64,000 nucleotides of DNA, taken from positions 744,001 to 808,000 of the forward strand of contig JADJHL010000008.1 in the NCBI GenBank assembly GCA_016707585.1, in the 5' to 3' direction. The position numbers and the translations under genes are program-made. Source of the DNA: Ignavibacteriales bacterium (GTDB lineage Bacteria; Bacteroidota; Ignavibacteria; Ignavibacteriales; Ignavibacteriaceae). Below, piece by piece: positions 42,803 to 51,572 of the stretch. Numbering within the stretch: the first letter of the stretch is position 1; the number at the start of each line of letters is the position of its first letter. Under the pieces are notes generated by a model that saw nothing but the letters and a program-made list of their open reading frames with translations, was not told the origin of the DNA and ran no database searches.

Positions 42803-45800
42803 ATGAGAAAACTGCTACTTTATAGCATAATCACATTAAACATTTTTTCAATATACAGCTTTGCGCAAGTAGGTAAAATAAGCGGAGTTGTTAAAGACGG
42901 ATCCACTGGCGAGACTCTCATCGGCGCAAACGTTTTACTTGAAGGAACAACCATCGGTGCAGCTACAAATATAGATGGTTACTATTCCATTATAAACGTT
43001 CCACCCGGAACCTATAGTTTAAAAGCAACAATGGTAGGTTATGCTCCAGGCATTTATAAAGATGTTAGAGTTAGCATTGATCAGACTACTGAAATTAATT
43101 TTGGACTAACTTCAAATACGTTTCAAACTGATGAAGTTGTTGTTATTGCAACAACACCAATTGTTCAAAAAGACGTTGCGTCAAGTCGAGTAAATTTTAA
43201 TGTTGAAGAAATTCAAAACTTACCTGTATCAAGCATTAGTGGTGTTATTGGTTTGCAAGCCGGCGTAAGAAGTGGATTAGAAATACGTGGTGGAGCAGCA
43301 ACACAAACTGCTTTTTTAGTTAATGGCGTTACAATGCGTGATGAAAGAGATAACTCACCTTTTACAGGAATAAGTTATTCAGCAATTGATGAAGTACAAA
43401 TTCAAACTGGTGGATTTAATGCTGAGTATGGTAATGTTAGATCAGGCCTAATAAACGTTGTAACAAAAGAAGGATTAAGAGACAAATATTCTTTTAGTTT
43501 AATTACTCGTTATAGTGGTGCTTCACCTAAACATTTTGGGATGTCTGCAAATGATCCTAATTCCTATTGGATAAGACCCTATGTTGATCCTGATGTTGCC
43601 TGGACTGGCACAACTAATGGCAATTGGGATGCTTATACCCAGTTACAGTATCCTACTTTTGACGGTTGGATAAATATTGCACAGAAAAGACTTTCCGATG
43701 ATGATCCTACAAATGATATTACACCTGAACAAGCTCAACAAATCTTTTTATGGCAACACAGAAGAATTACTGAAATTCAAGAACCAGATTATGAAGTTGA
43801 TGCAAGTTTTGGAGGGCCGATACCTTTTGCTCAGGATTTAGGTGCTTTAAGATTTTTTGCTTCGTATAGACAAACACAAACAATGTATATTGTTCCTTTG
43901 TCAAGAGATGGAGTAAATGATTGGGTTGGTCAACTCAAACTTACTTCTGATATTGGTGAAGGTAAAAAATTAATGGTTCAAGGGTTGATTAGTCAGGTTA
44001 CAGGTACAAACTCTCATAACCGAAGTAATGCTGGTGTTCCGGGAATATTCAAAACAGCTGAAGATATTGGTAACGTTATGAATAGAGTAAATTATATTAA
44101 TGCAAGATTATTTTCACCTGATTACTGGTCTCCAGCACAAATAGATTACTCTTCATTTAGTGGAAAATTCACAAATGTAATAAATCCTAATACATTTTAC
44201 GAAGTAAGCTTAAGCTCATTTACCTCGCAATATGGAACTTACCATGGTCGTGAAAGAAATACAGAAAAAATATATAACGTTGGTGGTATATTGCTGGATG
44301 AAGCACCATATGGATTTGTCGAATATCCTTCTGATGGTATTGATGGTTTAAGAATGGGAGTAGGTTTTAGTAATTATAGAGATAGTAGTAGAGTTAGTGT
44401 TTATTCAACAAAGTTTGATTACCAAACTCAATTAGATAGATTTAATAATTTAAAAGCTGGTGCAGAAATAGCATATACTGATAATCACGTTGATTATTCT
44501 ACTTATGATGCGTTTCTTGAAAGTAATAACTCTATTTCTAAATATAATAACTATCCAATTAGAGGTGCACTCTATGTCCAGGATAAGTTAGAATTTGAAG
44601 GAATGGTAGCTAACATTGGTTTACGTTTGGATTATTCTGATCCACAAGGTGAATGGTATGATTATGATGTTTATGATGAATTTCTAACCGCAAAATATGC
44701 TTCTTTAATGGATTCACTTATTACTCGAGTTACTATTGATAAACAAATTAATCTCAGTCCAAGAGTTGGAATTTCATTCCCAATTAGTGTTAATAGTAAA
44801 TTATTCTTTAATTACGGCCATTTCCGTCAGCTACCTACACCAGATAATCTATTCTTGCTTAGAAGGTATTCAGCAACTAATTCTATTTCTAGAATTGCAA
44901 ATCCAAATAATCCATTTCCTAAAACGGTTGCTTATGAGTTAGGTTATGAACACAATTTACTGGATGTATTTTTAGTAAGAGTTGCAGGTTATTACAAAGA
45001 CGTTTCACTCCAATCCTATCTTGTAGAATATCAAAATGAAGATCAAACTTTAGATTATTTTAGAGCTGAACCAAATAGCTATCAAGATGTTAGAGGTTTT
45101 GAATTTACATTGTCTAAAAATAGAGGTGATTGGATACAAGGCTTTATAAATTATACCTATGATGTTAGAACATCAGGTGTATTTGGATTTGATATCTATT
45201 ACCAGAATAAATCTGAACAAAGAAAAACTGAAAATACTTCACGAGATAATTATCAAGAAAAGCCTGTCCCTCGTCCATTTGCCAATTTGAATCTGGACTT
45301 TTTTACACCATCTGAATACGGTCCTAAAGTTGGAGGACTTTATCCTTTAGCTGATTGGAGAATGAGTTTAGTTACATCCTGGACGGCCGGCCGCTATATC
45401 ACTTGGACAAATAGTGCATCTATTGCTGGCATTGAAAATAATGCACAATGGAATCCTTACTGGAATGTTGATTTAAGAATTAGTAAAACATTGAATATTT
45501 TAGGAATTAATTTGCAAGTCTTTGCAGATATTTCAAATCTGTTCAATTATAAATATATGACAGAATACGGATTTGTTAATGCAAGTGATTATACCGCATA
45601 CATGAAATCATTGCATTTACCTGAAAATGTTTTCGATTCAAGATTTGGATATGTGAATGTTACTGGTGATGATAGACCAGGCGATTATAGAACCGGGCCA
45701 TATATTCCATGGGATGAAAATGCTTCTGAAAGTCAAAAAGATGAGTGGAGAAAGAATAAATCTTATATCGATATGCCTAACCAGGAGTTCTTTACTTTTC

Positions 45801-45850
45801 TTAATCCAAGAGATATTTTCTGGGGCTTAAAACTATCATTCGATTTTTAA
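42803..45850 (+). CDS. TonB-dependent outer-membrane receptor with carboxypeptidase-regulatory N-terminal domain
   Basis: 1015 residues; strong ribosome site AAAAGGAG before the ATG. Signal peptide about 1-20 (IYSFAQ). Residues about 25-110 are a CarboxypepD_reg-like domain (GKISGVVKDGSTGETLIGANV). A plug domain follows (EIQNLPVSSISGVIGLQAGV, LEIRGGAATQTAFLVNGV, YNAEYGNV-like FNAEYGNVRSGLINVVTKE). The rest is a 22-strand barrel ending in ILKLSFDF-type residues (FWGLKLSFDF). SusC-like layout, but no SusD is encoded next to it; instead a 689-residue secreted protein, a PorV-like barrel, a lipoprotein propeller and a T9SS propeller follow. Likely involved in uptake or export of a large substrate. 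This is the first gene of a five-gene cluster. Confidence 0.92.
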   Translation: MRKLLLYSIITLNIFSIYSFAQVGKISGVVKDGSTGETLIGANVLLEGTTIGAATNIDGYYSIINVPPGTYSLKATMVGYAPGIYKDVRVSIDQTTEINFGLTSNTFQTDEVVVIATTPIVQKDVASSRVNFNVEEIQNLPVSSISGVIGLQAGVRSGLEIRGGAATQTAFLVNGVTMRDERDNSPFTGISYSAIDEVQIQTGGFNAEYGNVRSGLINVVTKEGLRDKYSFSLITRYSGASPKHFGMSANDPNSYWIRPYVDPDVAWTGTTNGNWDAYTQLQYPTFDGWINIAQKRLSDDDPTNDITPEQAQQIFLWQHRRITEIQEPDYEVDASFGGPIPFAQDLGALRFFASYRQTQTMYIVPLSRDGVNDWVGQLKLTSDIGEGKKLMVQGLISQVTGTNSHNRSNAGVPGIFKTAEDIGNVMNRVNYINARLFSPDYWSPAQIDYSSFSGKFTNVINPNTFYEVSLSSFTSQYGTYHGRERNTEKIYNVGGILLDEAPYGFVEYPSDGIDGLRMGVGFSNYRDSSRVSVYSTKFDYQTQLDRFNNLKAGAEIAYTDNHVDYSTYDAFLESNNSISKYNNYPIRGALYVQDKLEFEGMVANIGLRLDYSDPQGEWYDYDVYDEFLTAKYASLMDSLITRVTIDKQINLSPRVGISFPISVNSKLFFNYGHFRQLPTPDNLFLLRRYSATNSISRIANPNNPFPKTVAYELGYEHNLLDVFLVRVAGYYKDVSLQSYLVEYQNEDQTLDYFRAEPNSYQDVRGFEFTLSKNRGDWIQGFINYTYDVRTSGVFGFDIYYQNKSEQRKTENTSRDNYQEKPVPRPFANLNLDFFTPSEYGPKVGGLYPLADWRMSLVTSWTAGRYITWTNSASIAGIENNAQWNPYWNVDLRISKTLNILGINLQVFADISNLFNYKYMTEYGFVNASDYTAYMKSLHLPENVFDSRFGYVNVTGDDRPGDYRTGPYIPWDENASESQKDEWRKNKSYIDMPNQEFFTFLNPRDIFWGLKLSFDF

Positions 45851-45870
45851 TATAGATGCTTGAGGAATAA

Positions 45871-47940
45871 ATGAAAAATAATTCTTTTAAAATTAAATTA
45901 GTGATTAAGTTTACAATAATGATATTGTTGATTAGTGCTAATTCATCATTTTCACAATATACAGTTAAATGGATGTCAGTTGGATCATTACACAATTGGT
46001 ATTCTGAAATTGGAAGTGAGATTGAAGTTGGACTTGTTAATCAACAACAGTACGGCTTACAATGGCCAGCAATCCATTCTGAACAGGATATTCAAGCTGC
46101 TAAAGGGTTTTGGATAGGATCCGCAAACTTTACAGATCAAACCGGAGCCTTTTATCCTCATAAAGTTGTGCACGTAGGCCCCAGAGTTTCTGGTCAAAAT
46201 GAATTCTTTCCTATTCCTGATGCAATGAAAATGATAAGTAAGTTTACTCCACCAAAAGTAACAGTTGATGGCGAAAAATCTTATGGTAAAAGTGTTAAAA
46301 ATGATGAAGTTGATCCAACACTTTTTGTTGATAGAGTTATAGAAAACAAAGCTAACACTCAATTAGGTATTAGCATGACCAGACGAATTTACCAGTTTGG
46401 CCAGGAGTATCATGAGAATTACATTGTATCAGAATATACATTTAAGAATACCGGTAATATTGATGCTGATGCTGATATTGAATTGCCGGGAAATACTTTA
46501 AATGATGTTTACTTTTATTATCAGTATAGATTTGCAGTATGTAGAAATATTACTAACGTTATTGGTAGTCCGACACAATGGGGCCTTAATACGATGAATG
46601 ACGCTAGGGGAGATGGTGTAAAACCAGATCCTGTTGGTGAGCAATTTAGAGCACAATTTATGTGGCATGGTAAGCTACTCGCATTTACAAAATATGATAA
46701 TATTGGTGGCCCTATTTGGGAAAAGGTTACACTTGTGGAAAAGGGTGATACAGTTGGAAGACTTGGAGCTTCGCAATTTGCGGGTGTCGTTACATTACAT
46801 GCAGATGTTTCCTCAACAGATAAAAATGATGATCCACTTCAACCATCAACAACTTCCTGGGAACATTCTGATGACCCACTAACATCTAACAATGATGCAT
46901 TTGATAAAACAAAAATGGATTTAGAATACGGCTGGATGTCTAAAGGACATAAATCTCCTAGGCATGCTGATGTTGTTGAACCTTCTGGATTGCCAGGTTT
47001 TCTATCACCAACTGGTGATCCTTCATTAGGCACTGCTGGTGGACACGCATTTTGCAATGGATATGGTCCTTATACACTAGCCCCTGGTGATAGTGTAACA
47101 ATTATTTTTGCAGAAGCTGTTTCTGGAATAAGTTGGGAGTTAGCTACAGAAACAGGAATAAAGTTTAAAAGAGGTCAGATTACTGCCCTTCAAAAAAACC
47201 AGGTAGTATTTCAGGGTAGAGACTCATTATTTCAAACATTTCGTAGAGCAATTGCCAATCATCAATCAGGTTATAATATTCCGCAACCACCTCCACCAAC
47301 AAAATCTTTTTCTGTTGAAGGTCTAAGTGACAAAATATCTCTTACCTGGGAAACATATGATGATCCAGGAGCTAACCTAGAAGGATTTGAAATCTATAGA
47401 GCTGTAGGAAAATATGATAGTACTTATCATTTAATCTATACTGCAGGTGCTAGTGAAAGAAGTTATAATGATACAAGTGCTATTCGTGGATTACCTTATT
47501 ACTATCACATATTATCAGTCGGCACTGAAGCTTCTAATACAGGTGAGGGATTAACTCCAGCAGGTAGGTTAAGAAGCAACAGATATTATACTCAAACATA
47601 CGACCCGGCAATTTTAAAACGACCTCCAGAATCAGATATGGGTAAAATAAGAATAGTTCCTAATCCATATAATATTTCTTCAGATTTAAGTTTAGGTTTT
47701 GGATCAGATTTATCAAATCGTCTTGCATTTTTTAATATTCCCGCAAGATGCAACATAAAAATTTATTCTGAGTTGGGTGAATTGATAACAACAGTTGAAC
47801 ATACAAATGGAACAGGCGATGATTATTGGGATTCAACAACTTCATCAAGACAAATAGTTGTAAGTGGAATTTATATTGCAGTATTTGAGAACTTAGATAC
47901 TGGGGAAAAGAAAATTCAAAAATTTGTTATCATTAGATAG
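45871..47940 (+). CDS. Large secreted protein with Fn3 and FlgD-like C-terminal domain
   Basis: 689 residues with a signal peptide (about 1-27, SSFSQ). Residues about 30-470 are not assigned by me; they are rich in Asp/Gly loops (DRVIENKANTQLGISMTRR, ASQFAGVVTLHADVSS). About 485-580 is Fn3-like (SLTWETYDDPGANLEGFEIY). The C-terminal 90 residues (GKIRIVPNPYNISSDLS to GIYIAVFENLDTGEKKIQKF) have the PNPY start and IQKFVIIR tail of a FlgD/T9SS-related sorting domain, divergent from the type A NPFNPST form. It follows the TonB receptor by 20 bases. In related genomes such proteins accompany T9SS outer-membrane systems; the function is unknown. Confidence 0.75.
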   Translation: MKNNSFKIKLVIKFTIMILLISANSSFSQYTVKWMSVGSLHNWYSEIGSEIEVGLVNQQQYGLQWPAIHSEQDIQAAKGFWIGSANFTDQTGAFYPHKVVHVGPRVSGQNEFFPIPDAMKMISKFTPPKVTVDGEKSYGKSVKNDEVDPTLFVDRVIENKANTQLGISMTRRIYQFGQEYHENYIVSEYTFKNTGNIDADADIELPGNTLNDVYFYYQYRFAVCRNITNVIGSPTQWGLNTMNDARGDGVKPDPVGEQFRAQFMWHGKLLAFTKYDNIGGPIWEKVTLVEKGDTVGRLGASQFAGVVTLHADVSSTDKNDDPLQPSTTSWEHSDDPLTSNNDAFDKTKMDLEYGWMSKGHKSPRHADVVEPSGLPGFLSPTGDPSLGTAGGHAFCNGYGPYTLAPGDSVTIIFAEAVSGISWELATETGIKFKRGQITALQKNQVVFQGRDSLFQTFRRAIANHQSGYNIPQPPPPTKSFSVEGLSDKISLTWETYDDPGANLEGFEIYRAVGKYDSTYHLIYTAGASERSYNDTSAIRGLPYYYHILSVGTEASNTGEGLTPAGRLRSNRYYTQTYDPAILKRPPESDMGKIRIVPNPYNISSDLSLGFGSDLSNRLAFFNIPARCNIKIYSELGELITTVEHTNGTGDDYWDSTTSSRQIVVSGIYIAVFENLDTGEKKIQKFVIIR

Positions 47941-47956
47941 ACGGAAACAAAGTTTT

Positions 47957-49003
47957 ATGAAAAAAAGAATACAAAATCATTCGGCAATTATAATTCTGAC
48001 AGTAATAACAATTCTGTTTCAGAATGAAATTTTATTTTCGCAGCAACAAAAATTAGCACAAACAGGTATGAAATTTTTAAACGTTTCGCTGGATGCTAGA
48101 ACAAGTGCTTTTGGAGATGCGATAACTTCACTTGAAACAAATTCAAGTGCAATGTTTTATAATCCTGCTTCTATGGCAAATTTAGAAAGCATTGCAGATA
48201 TAACTCTGGGATCAACACAGTTTATCGCTGATATTAATTATTACAATGCTGCTGTGGCATTTACTCCGTACGATGGAGATTATGGTGTTTTTGGTTTTAG
48301 CCTTATTTCTGTAAACTATGGCGATTTTCTTGGTACCATCAAAGCAAATAATGAACAAGGTTTTCTTGATGTTGGCACATTCAGTCCTACTGCGTTCTCA
48401 TTTGGAATAGGTTACGCAAAATCATTATCAGAAAAATTCTCTATAGGTGCTAATGTTAAATACGTTAGACAATCACTTGGGACTAGTATTGTAAATGATG
48501 TTGTCACTGATCCTGTCAGTGGTTCTTATCTAAGTGCAAAAACGGAAGATCACGAATTAGATGTAGTAGCTTTTGATTTTGGAATACTTTATAAAACTGG
48601 ATTCAAAAGTCTAAATATTGGAATGAGCATCAGAAATTTTGCTCGTGAAATTAAATACAAGCAAGAAGGATTTCAATTACCATTGATATTTCAAATTGGT
48701 GCATCTTTTAATTTTGCTGATTTAATGGAAGTTGATAAAAATGAACATTCATTTTTACTTAGTGTAGATGCTAATCACCCGAGAGATTATCCTGAGCAGA
48801 TTATGGCTGGATTAGAATATACTTTTATGAATATTTTATCATTAAGAGGTGGATTTTCAACTCCAAATGATGAAAGAAATTTTAGTTATGGGCTTGGATT
48901 AAAAAAAGATATTGGTGGTTTAAATTTGGCTGTTGATTATGCCTATACACCATTTGGCATTTTTAACGATGTTCACAGAATCTCTATAAATTTTGCTTAT
49001 TAA
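47957..49003 (+). CDS. PorV/PorQ-family outer-membrane protein (T9SS-associated)
   Basis: About 348 residues from the ATG at 47957, with GGAAAC upstream; the reading frame is open further left but the first 11 codons overlap the previous gene's end and lack a signal sequence. After the signal peptide comes QQQKLAQTGMKFLNVSLDARTSAFGDA followed by SSAMFYNPASMANL, the N-terminal pattern of PorV and PorQ, 14-strand FadL-type barrels. PorV shuttles T9SS cargo to the surface attachment complex. Several paralogues are common in Ignavibacteria. Here it sits between a secreted C-terminal-domain protein and a propeller lipoprotein, so it may serve these specific cargoes (inference). Confidence 0.85.
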   Translation: MKKRIQNHSAIIILTVITILFQNEILFSQQQKLAQTGMKFLNVSLDARTSAFGDAITSLETNSSAMFYNPASMANLESIADITLGSTQFIADINYYNAAVAFTPYDGDYGVFGFSLISVNYGDFLGTIKANNEQGFLDVGTFSPTAFSFGIGYAKSLSEKFSIGANVKYVRQSLGTSIVNDVVTDPVSGSYLSAKTEDHELDVVAFDFGILYKTGFKSLNIGMSIRNFAREIKYKQEGFQLPLIFQIGASFNFADLMEVDKNEHSFLLSVDANHPRDYPEQIMAGLEYTFMNILSLRGGFSTPNDERNFSYGLGLKKDIGGLNLAVDYAYTPFGIFNDVHRISINFAY

Positions 49004-49036
49004 TAACTTAAACAAAAAATTAAGTTTGGAAAAAAA

Positions 49037-50002
49037 ATGAAAAGATTATTTATTTATTTATCTTCAATAATACTGTTACTTGGATCAGCACTTTTTGTTG
49101 GATGTTCTGAAGATGCAACCCCCAGTATTTATGATTCGATCAAACCAAGCGATAAACTACCAGTTGATAGATATTATAATTTTAATGAAAAAAGTGTACC
49201 TCCGGAAAAACCTTATGGAATTACTGTTGATAATCTGGGTTTTGTTTACGTTTCTTTAAATGGATTAGGCATAAAAAAAATTACAGGTGACTCTTTAACA
49301 GTTTTTGCACCTAAAGGTCCCGAATCATTTTTTAAAGCAATGACGTTTGGATCTGATGGATTGATTTATGCAGTTAGAGGGGGAATAAAAGGTATTTATA
49401 AAATTACTTTAAATACAATACCAGCAGCATTTGTTGCATCCTCCCAAGGTATAAGTGATAACGTTAATGATGTAGAATTTGATAATTCAAAAAATGTAAT
49501 TTGGGCTGGTGGTAATACTGGAATAATTTATAGAATCACTCTAGATAAAAATGTTAAAAAATTTATAAATCTTTCCGGGAATATTAATGCATTAAAAATT
49601 ACAAGTAATTTTCTTTATGTTGCACTAAGTGATACCAATGAACAAGAAGTGGTTTGGAAATATCCAGTAGTTTCGAGTGATAGTTTGGGTGCTGGAGAAT
49701 TATTTTTTAATTACACCGAAAAAATTGATCCACTTGGAAAAATAATTGATATCGCTATTTCTGAGGACGGATCCTTATACATTTTTTCAAACATTCAATG
49801 GACGAATCCATCAATCAATTTTGGAGAAATACATAGAGTGAATTCAAGTAATTCTTATGAAGAATTATATAATGGTTTAATAAGTGGTTCATTTTATTCT
49901 TTCTGTTGGGGTCTAGATCAAAATGCGTATTTCTCTAATATTATAGTTGGGGCAAATACAGATGTATATAAAATTGATATGAAAAAAAATAAAGCTCAAT
50001 AA
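49037..50002 (+). CDS. Lipoprotein with NHL/SMP-30-like beta-propeller
   Basis: 321 residues. Lipobox Cys in GSALFVGCSEDA (about residue 23). Propeller-type repeats of about 45 residues follow: PYGITVDNLGFVYVSLNG, FKAMTFGSDGLIYAVRGG, NDVEFDNSKNVIWAGGNTG and IDIAISEDGSLYIFSN. This is NHL-like/SMP-30-like and may bind sugars or act as a scaffold. It is 33 bases downstream of the PorV-like gene and 42 bases upstream of the T9SS propeller; the whole row on the plus strand from 42803 to 51370 is probably one operon or two. No enzyme motif visible. Confidence 0.8.
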   Translation: MKRLFIYLSSIILLLGSALFVGCSEDATPSIYDSIKPSDKLPVDRYYNFNEKSVPPEKPYGITVDNLGFVYVSLNGLGIKKITGDSLTVFAPKGPESFFKAMTFGSDGLIYAVRGGIKGIYKITLNTIPAAFVASSQGISDNVNDVEFDNSKNVIWAGGNTGIIYRITLDKNVKKFINLSGNINALKITSNFLYVALSDTNEQEVVWKYPVVSSDSLGAGELFFNYTEKIDPLGKIIDIAISEDGSLYIFSNIQWTNPSINFGEIHRVNSSNSYEELYNGLISGSFYSFCWGLDQNAYFSNIIVGANTDVYKIDMKKNKAQ

Positions 50003-50044
50003 TAAATAGAAAATTAACATAACTAACTAATCGAAAGGTTCGAA

Positions 50045-51370
50045 ATGAAAAAAGGAATACTAACAACTCTAGTTTTATTCTCTTTGTTAAGCATTGCAAG
50101 TTTTGCTCAGCAGTGGGTAAATCAAGGCGCTTGGCCGGATGCTACAGTAAGAGGTCAATTACACGGTGTTACGGTTGATCCAGATGGAAAAGTTTGGGCA
50201 GGTAATTTTGGAACTGAAAAAATATTACCGGTAGGTTCAAGTGATTCTATTGTTGTAAATCAAATAAGAGTTTATAATGCTGATGGTTCACCAGCTTCAT
50301 TCTCTCCAATATGGAAAGTTGTAGGTAATGGAATTAATGATACATTAAAAGCTACAAACGTTAGAGGTTTGCGTACAGATAATAATGGAAATATTCTTCT
50401 TGTTCTTGGCAACAAAAAGATGTATCGATTTAATTATCAAACTGGTGCAGGTATGAATAAAGTTGATTTAGCAGTTGCTAATGGTGGAACTTATACATCA
50501 CCTACGGCTCCTGCTGTAAGTAATGATGGTAAAATATTTGTTGGCCCGGTTGTTAATGCTGGTTACCCAATAATGGAATTTGATACTGACTTTAATAAAG
50601 TTGGTGAAGTTACACCTGCTTTTACAATTTCAGGATTCTCAAGAACATTAGAATGTTCTGCTGATGGTAACACAGTTTATTTTCCAATATATGATAGAAA
50701 ATTCACAATGATTTATCAGAGACCTGATGAATTAAGTTCATTTGATTCTGTTGGTGTTCTTTTTACAGGTACTTCTTGTGAATCAATGGGATTTCAAGAT
50801 GCCGCTAAAACAAAACTTTGGTTTTCAGCAGGCTCATTCTTTGCAGCACCAAATGGTGTTCCTGATTCACCTTGGGTCGCAAATAATTGGTATAAATATG
50901 ATGTAACAAGTGGTAATGTTGATATGGTTAATACTATACAATGGAGTTTTAATGTTCCAAATAGTGAAAATGAAAGACCTCGTGGTATAGCTTTTAGTCC
51001 TGACGGAAACTCTGCTTACGTTGGTGTATTTGGTCAAGCTTCAGATTTAGTTCAAAAAATTACTAATGATGGTAGTGGTGTTGATGAAAACGGTCAATCA
51101 GTTGTTGATGGTTACAAACTTTCGCAGAACTATCCTAACCCATTTAACCCTACAACAAAAATTAATTTTGAACTTAGAGAAAGTGGTTTTGCTACATTAA
51201 AAGTATATGATATGCTTGGTAATGAAGTTGCTACTTTAATTCAGAATGAATTAACATCTGGTGCACATTCAGTTAATTTTAGTGCTTCTAACATTGCTTC
51301 AGGTACTTATTTCTATCAGCTTAATGTTAATGGTACAAGAATTACCAACAAAATGGTTGTTCTAAAATAA
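50045..51370 (+). CDS. T9SS-secreted beta-propeller protein
   Basis: 441 residues with a signal peptide (about 1-21, ASFAQ). The body shows propeller blades: LHGVTVDPDGKVWAGNFG, NVRGLRTDNNGNILLVLGN, APAVSNDGKIFVGPVVN, TLECSADGNTVYFPIYD and GIAFSPDGNSAYVGVFG. The C-terminal about 80 residues are a type A T9SS sorting domain (NYPNPFNPTTKINFEL near residue 362, tail ITNKMVVLK). It is similar in build to the lipoprotein upstream, which may be its surface partner. An AAAGG ribosome site precedes the ATG. Ends in a repeat-rich terminator region. Confidence 0.88.
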   Translation: MKKGILTTLVLFSLLSIASFAQQWVNQGAWPDATVRGQLHGVTVDPDGKVWAGNFGTEKILPVGSSDSIVVNQIRVYNADGSPASFSPIWKVVGNGINDTLKATNVRGLRTDNNGNILLVLGNKKMYRFNYQTGAGMNKVDLAVANGGTYTSPTAPAVSNDGKIFVGPVVNAGYPIMEFDTDFNKVGEVTPAFTISGFSRTLECSADGNTVYFPIYDRKFTMIYQRPDELSSFDSVGVLFTGTSCESMGFQDAAKTKLWFSAGSFFAAPNGVPDSPWVANNWYKYDVTSGNVDMVNTIQWSFNVPNSENERPRGIAFSPDGNSAYVGVFGQASDLVQKITNDGSGVDENGQSVVDGYKLSQNYPNPFNPTTKINFELRESGFATLKVYDMLGNEVATLIQNELTSGAHSVNFSASNIASGTYFYQLNVNGTRITNKMVVLK

Positions 51371-51375
51371 TTTTC

Positions 51376-51446
51376 GTAGCACAGATCTCCAGATCTGTGT
51401 TTGTTTTATTAAGATTCTAATTCTCAGGACTGGAGTCCTGAGCTAC
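51376..51446. repeat. Extragenic palindromes (ACAGATCT and CTCAGGAC types) inside an outer GTAGC/GCTAC stem
   Basis: Outer stem GTAGC (51376-51380)/GCTAC (51442-51446) encloses ACAGATCT...AGATCTGT (51381-51398) and CTCAGGAC (51423-51430)/GTCCTGAG (51435-51442). It lies just after the T9SS propeller gene. The words TAGCACAGATCTCCAG and AGTCCTGAGCTAC are typical of the intergenic repeats seen in this clade. Confidence 0.65.
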
Positions 51447-51456
51447 AAAAGAAACT

Positions 51457-51491
51457 AAAGGCACGAGCAATCGTGCCTTTTTATTTTAAAT
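51457..51491 (+). terminator. Terminator after the TonB/PorV cluster
   Basis: AAAGGCACGA (51457-51466) pairs with TCGTGCCTTT (51471-51480) over GCAA, followed by TTTATTTT. It ends transcription of the 42803-51370 cluster. Confidence 0.85.
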
Positions 51492-51572
51492 AAACCTGTA
51501 GAATTAAGTTTATCTTAAAGAAAAACTTGGTTAGTTTTGTATCAGTTATTAATCAGAAATTATAATAGAATT

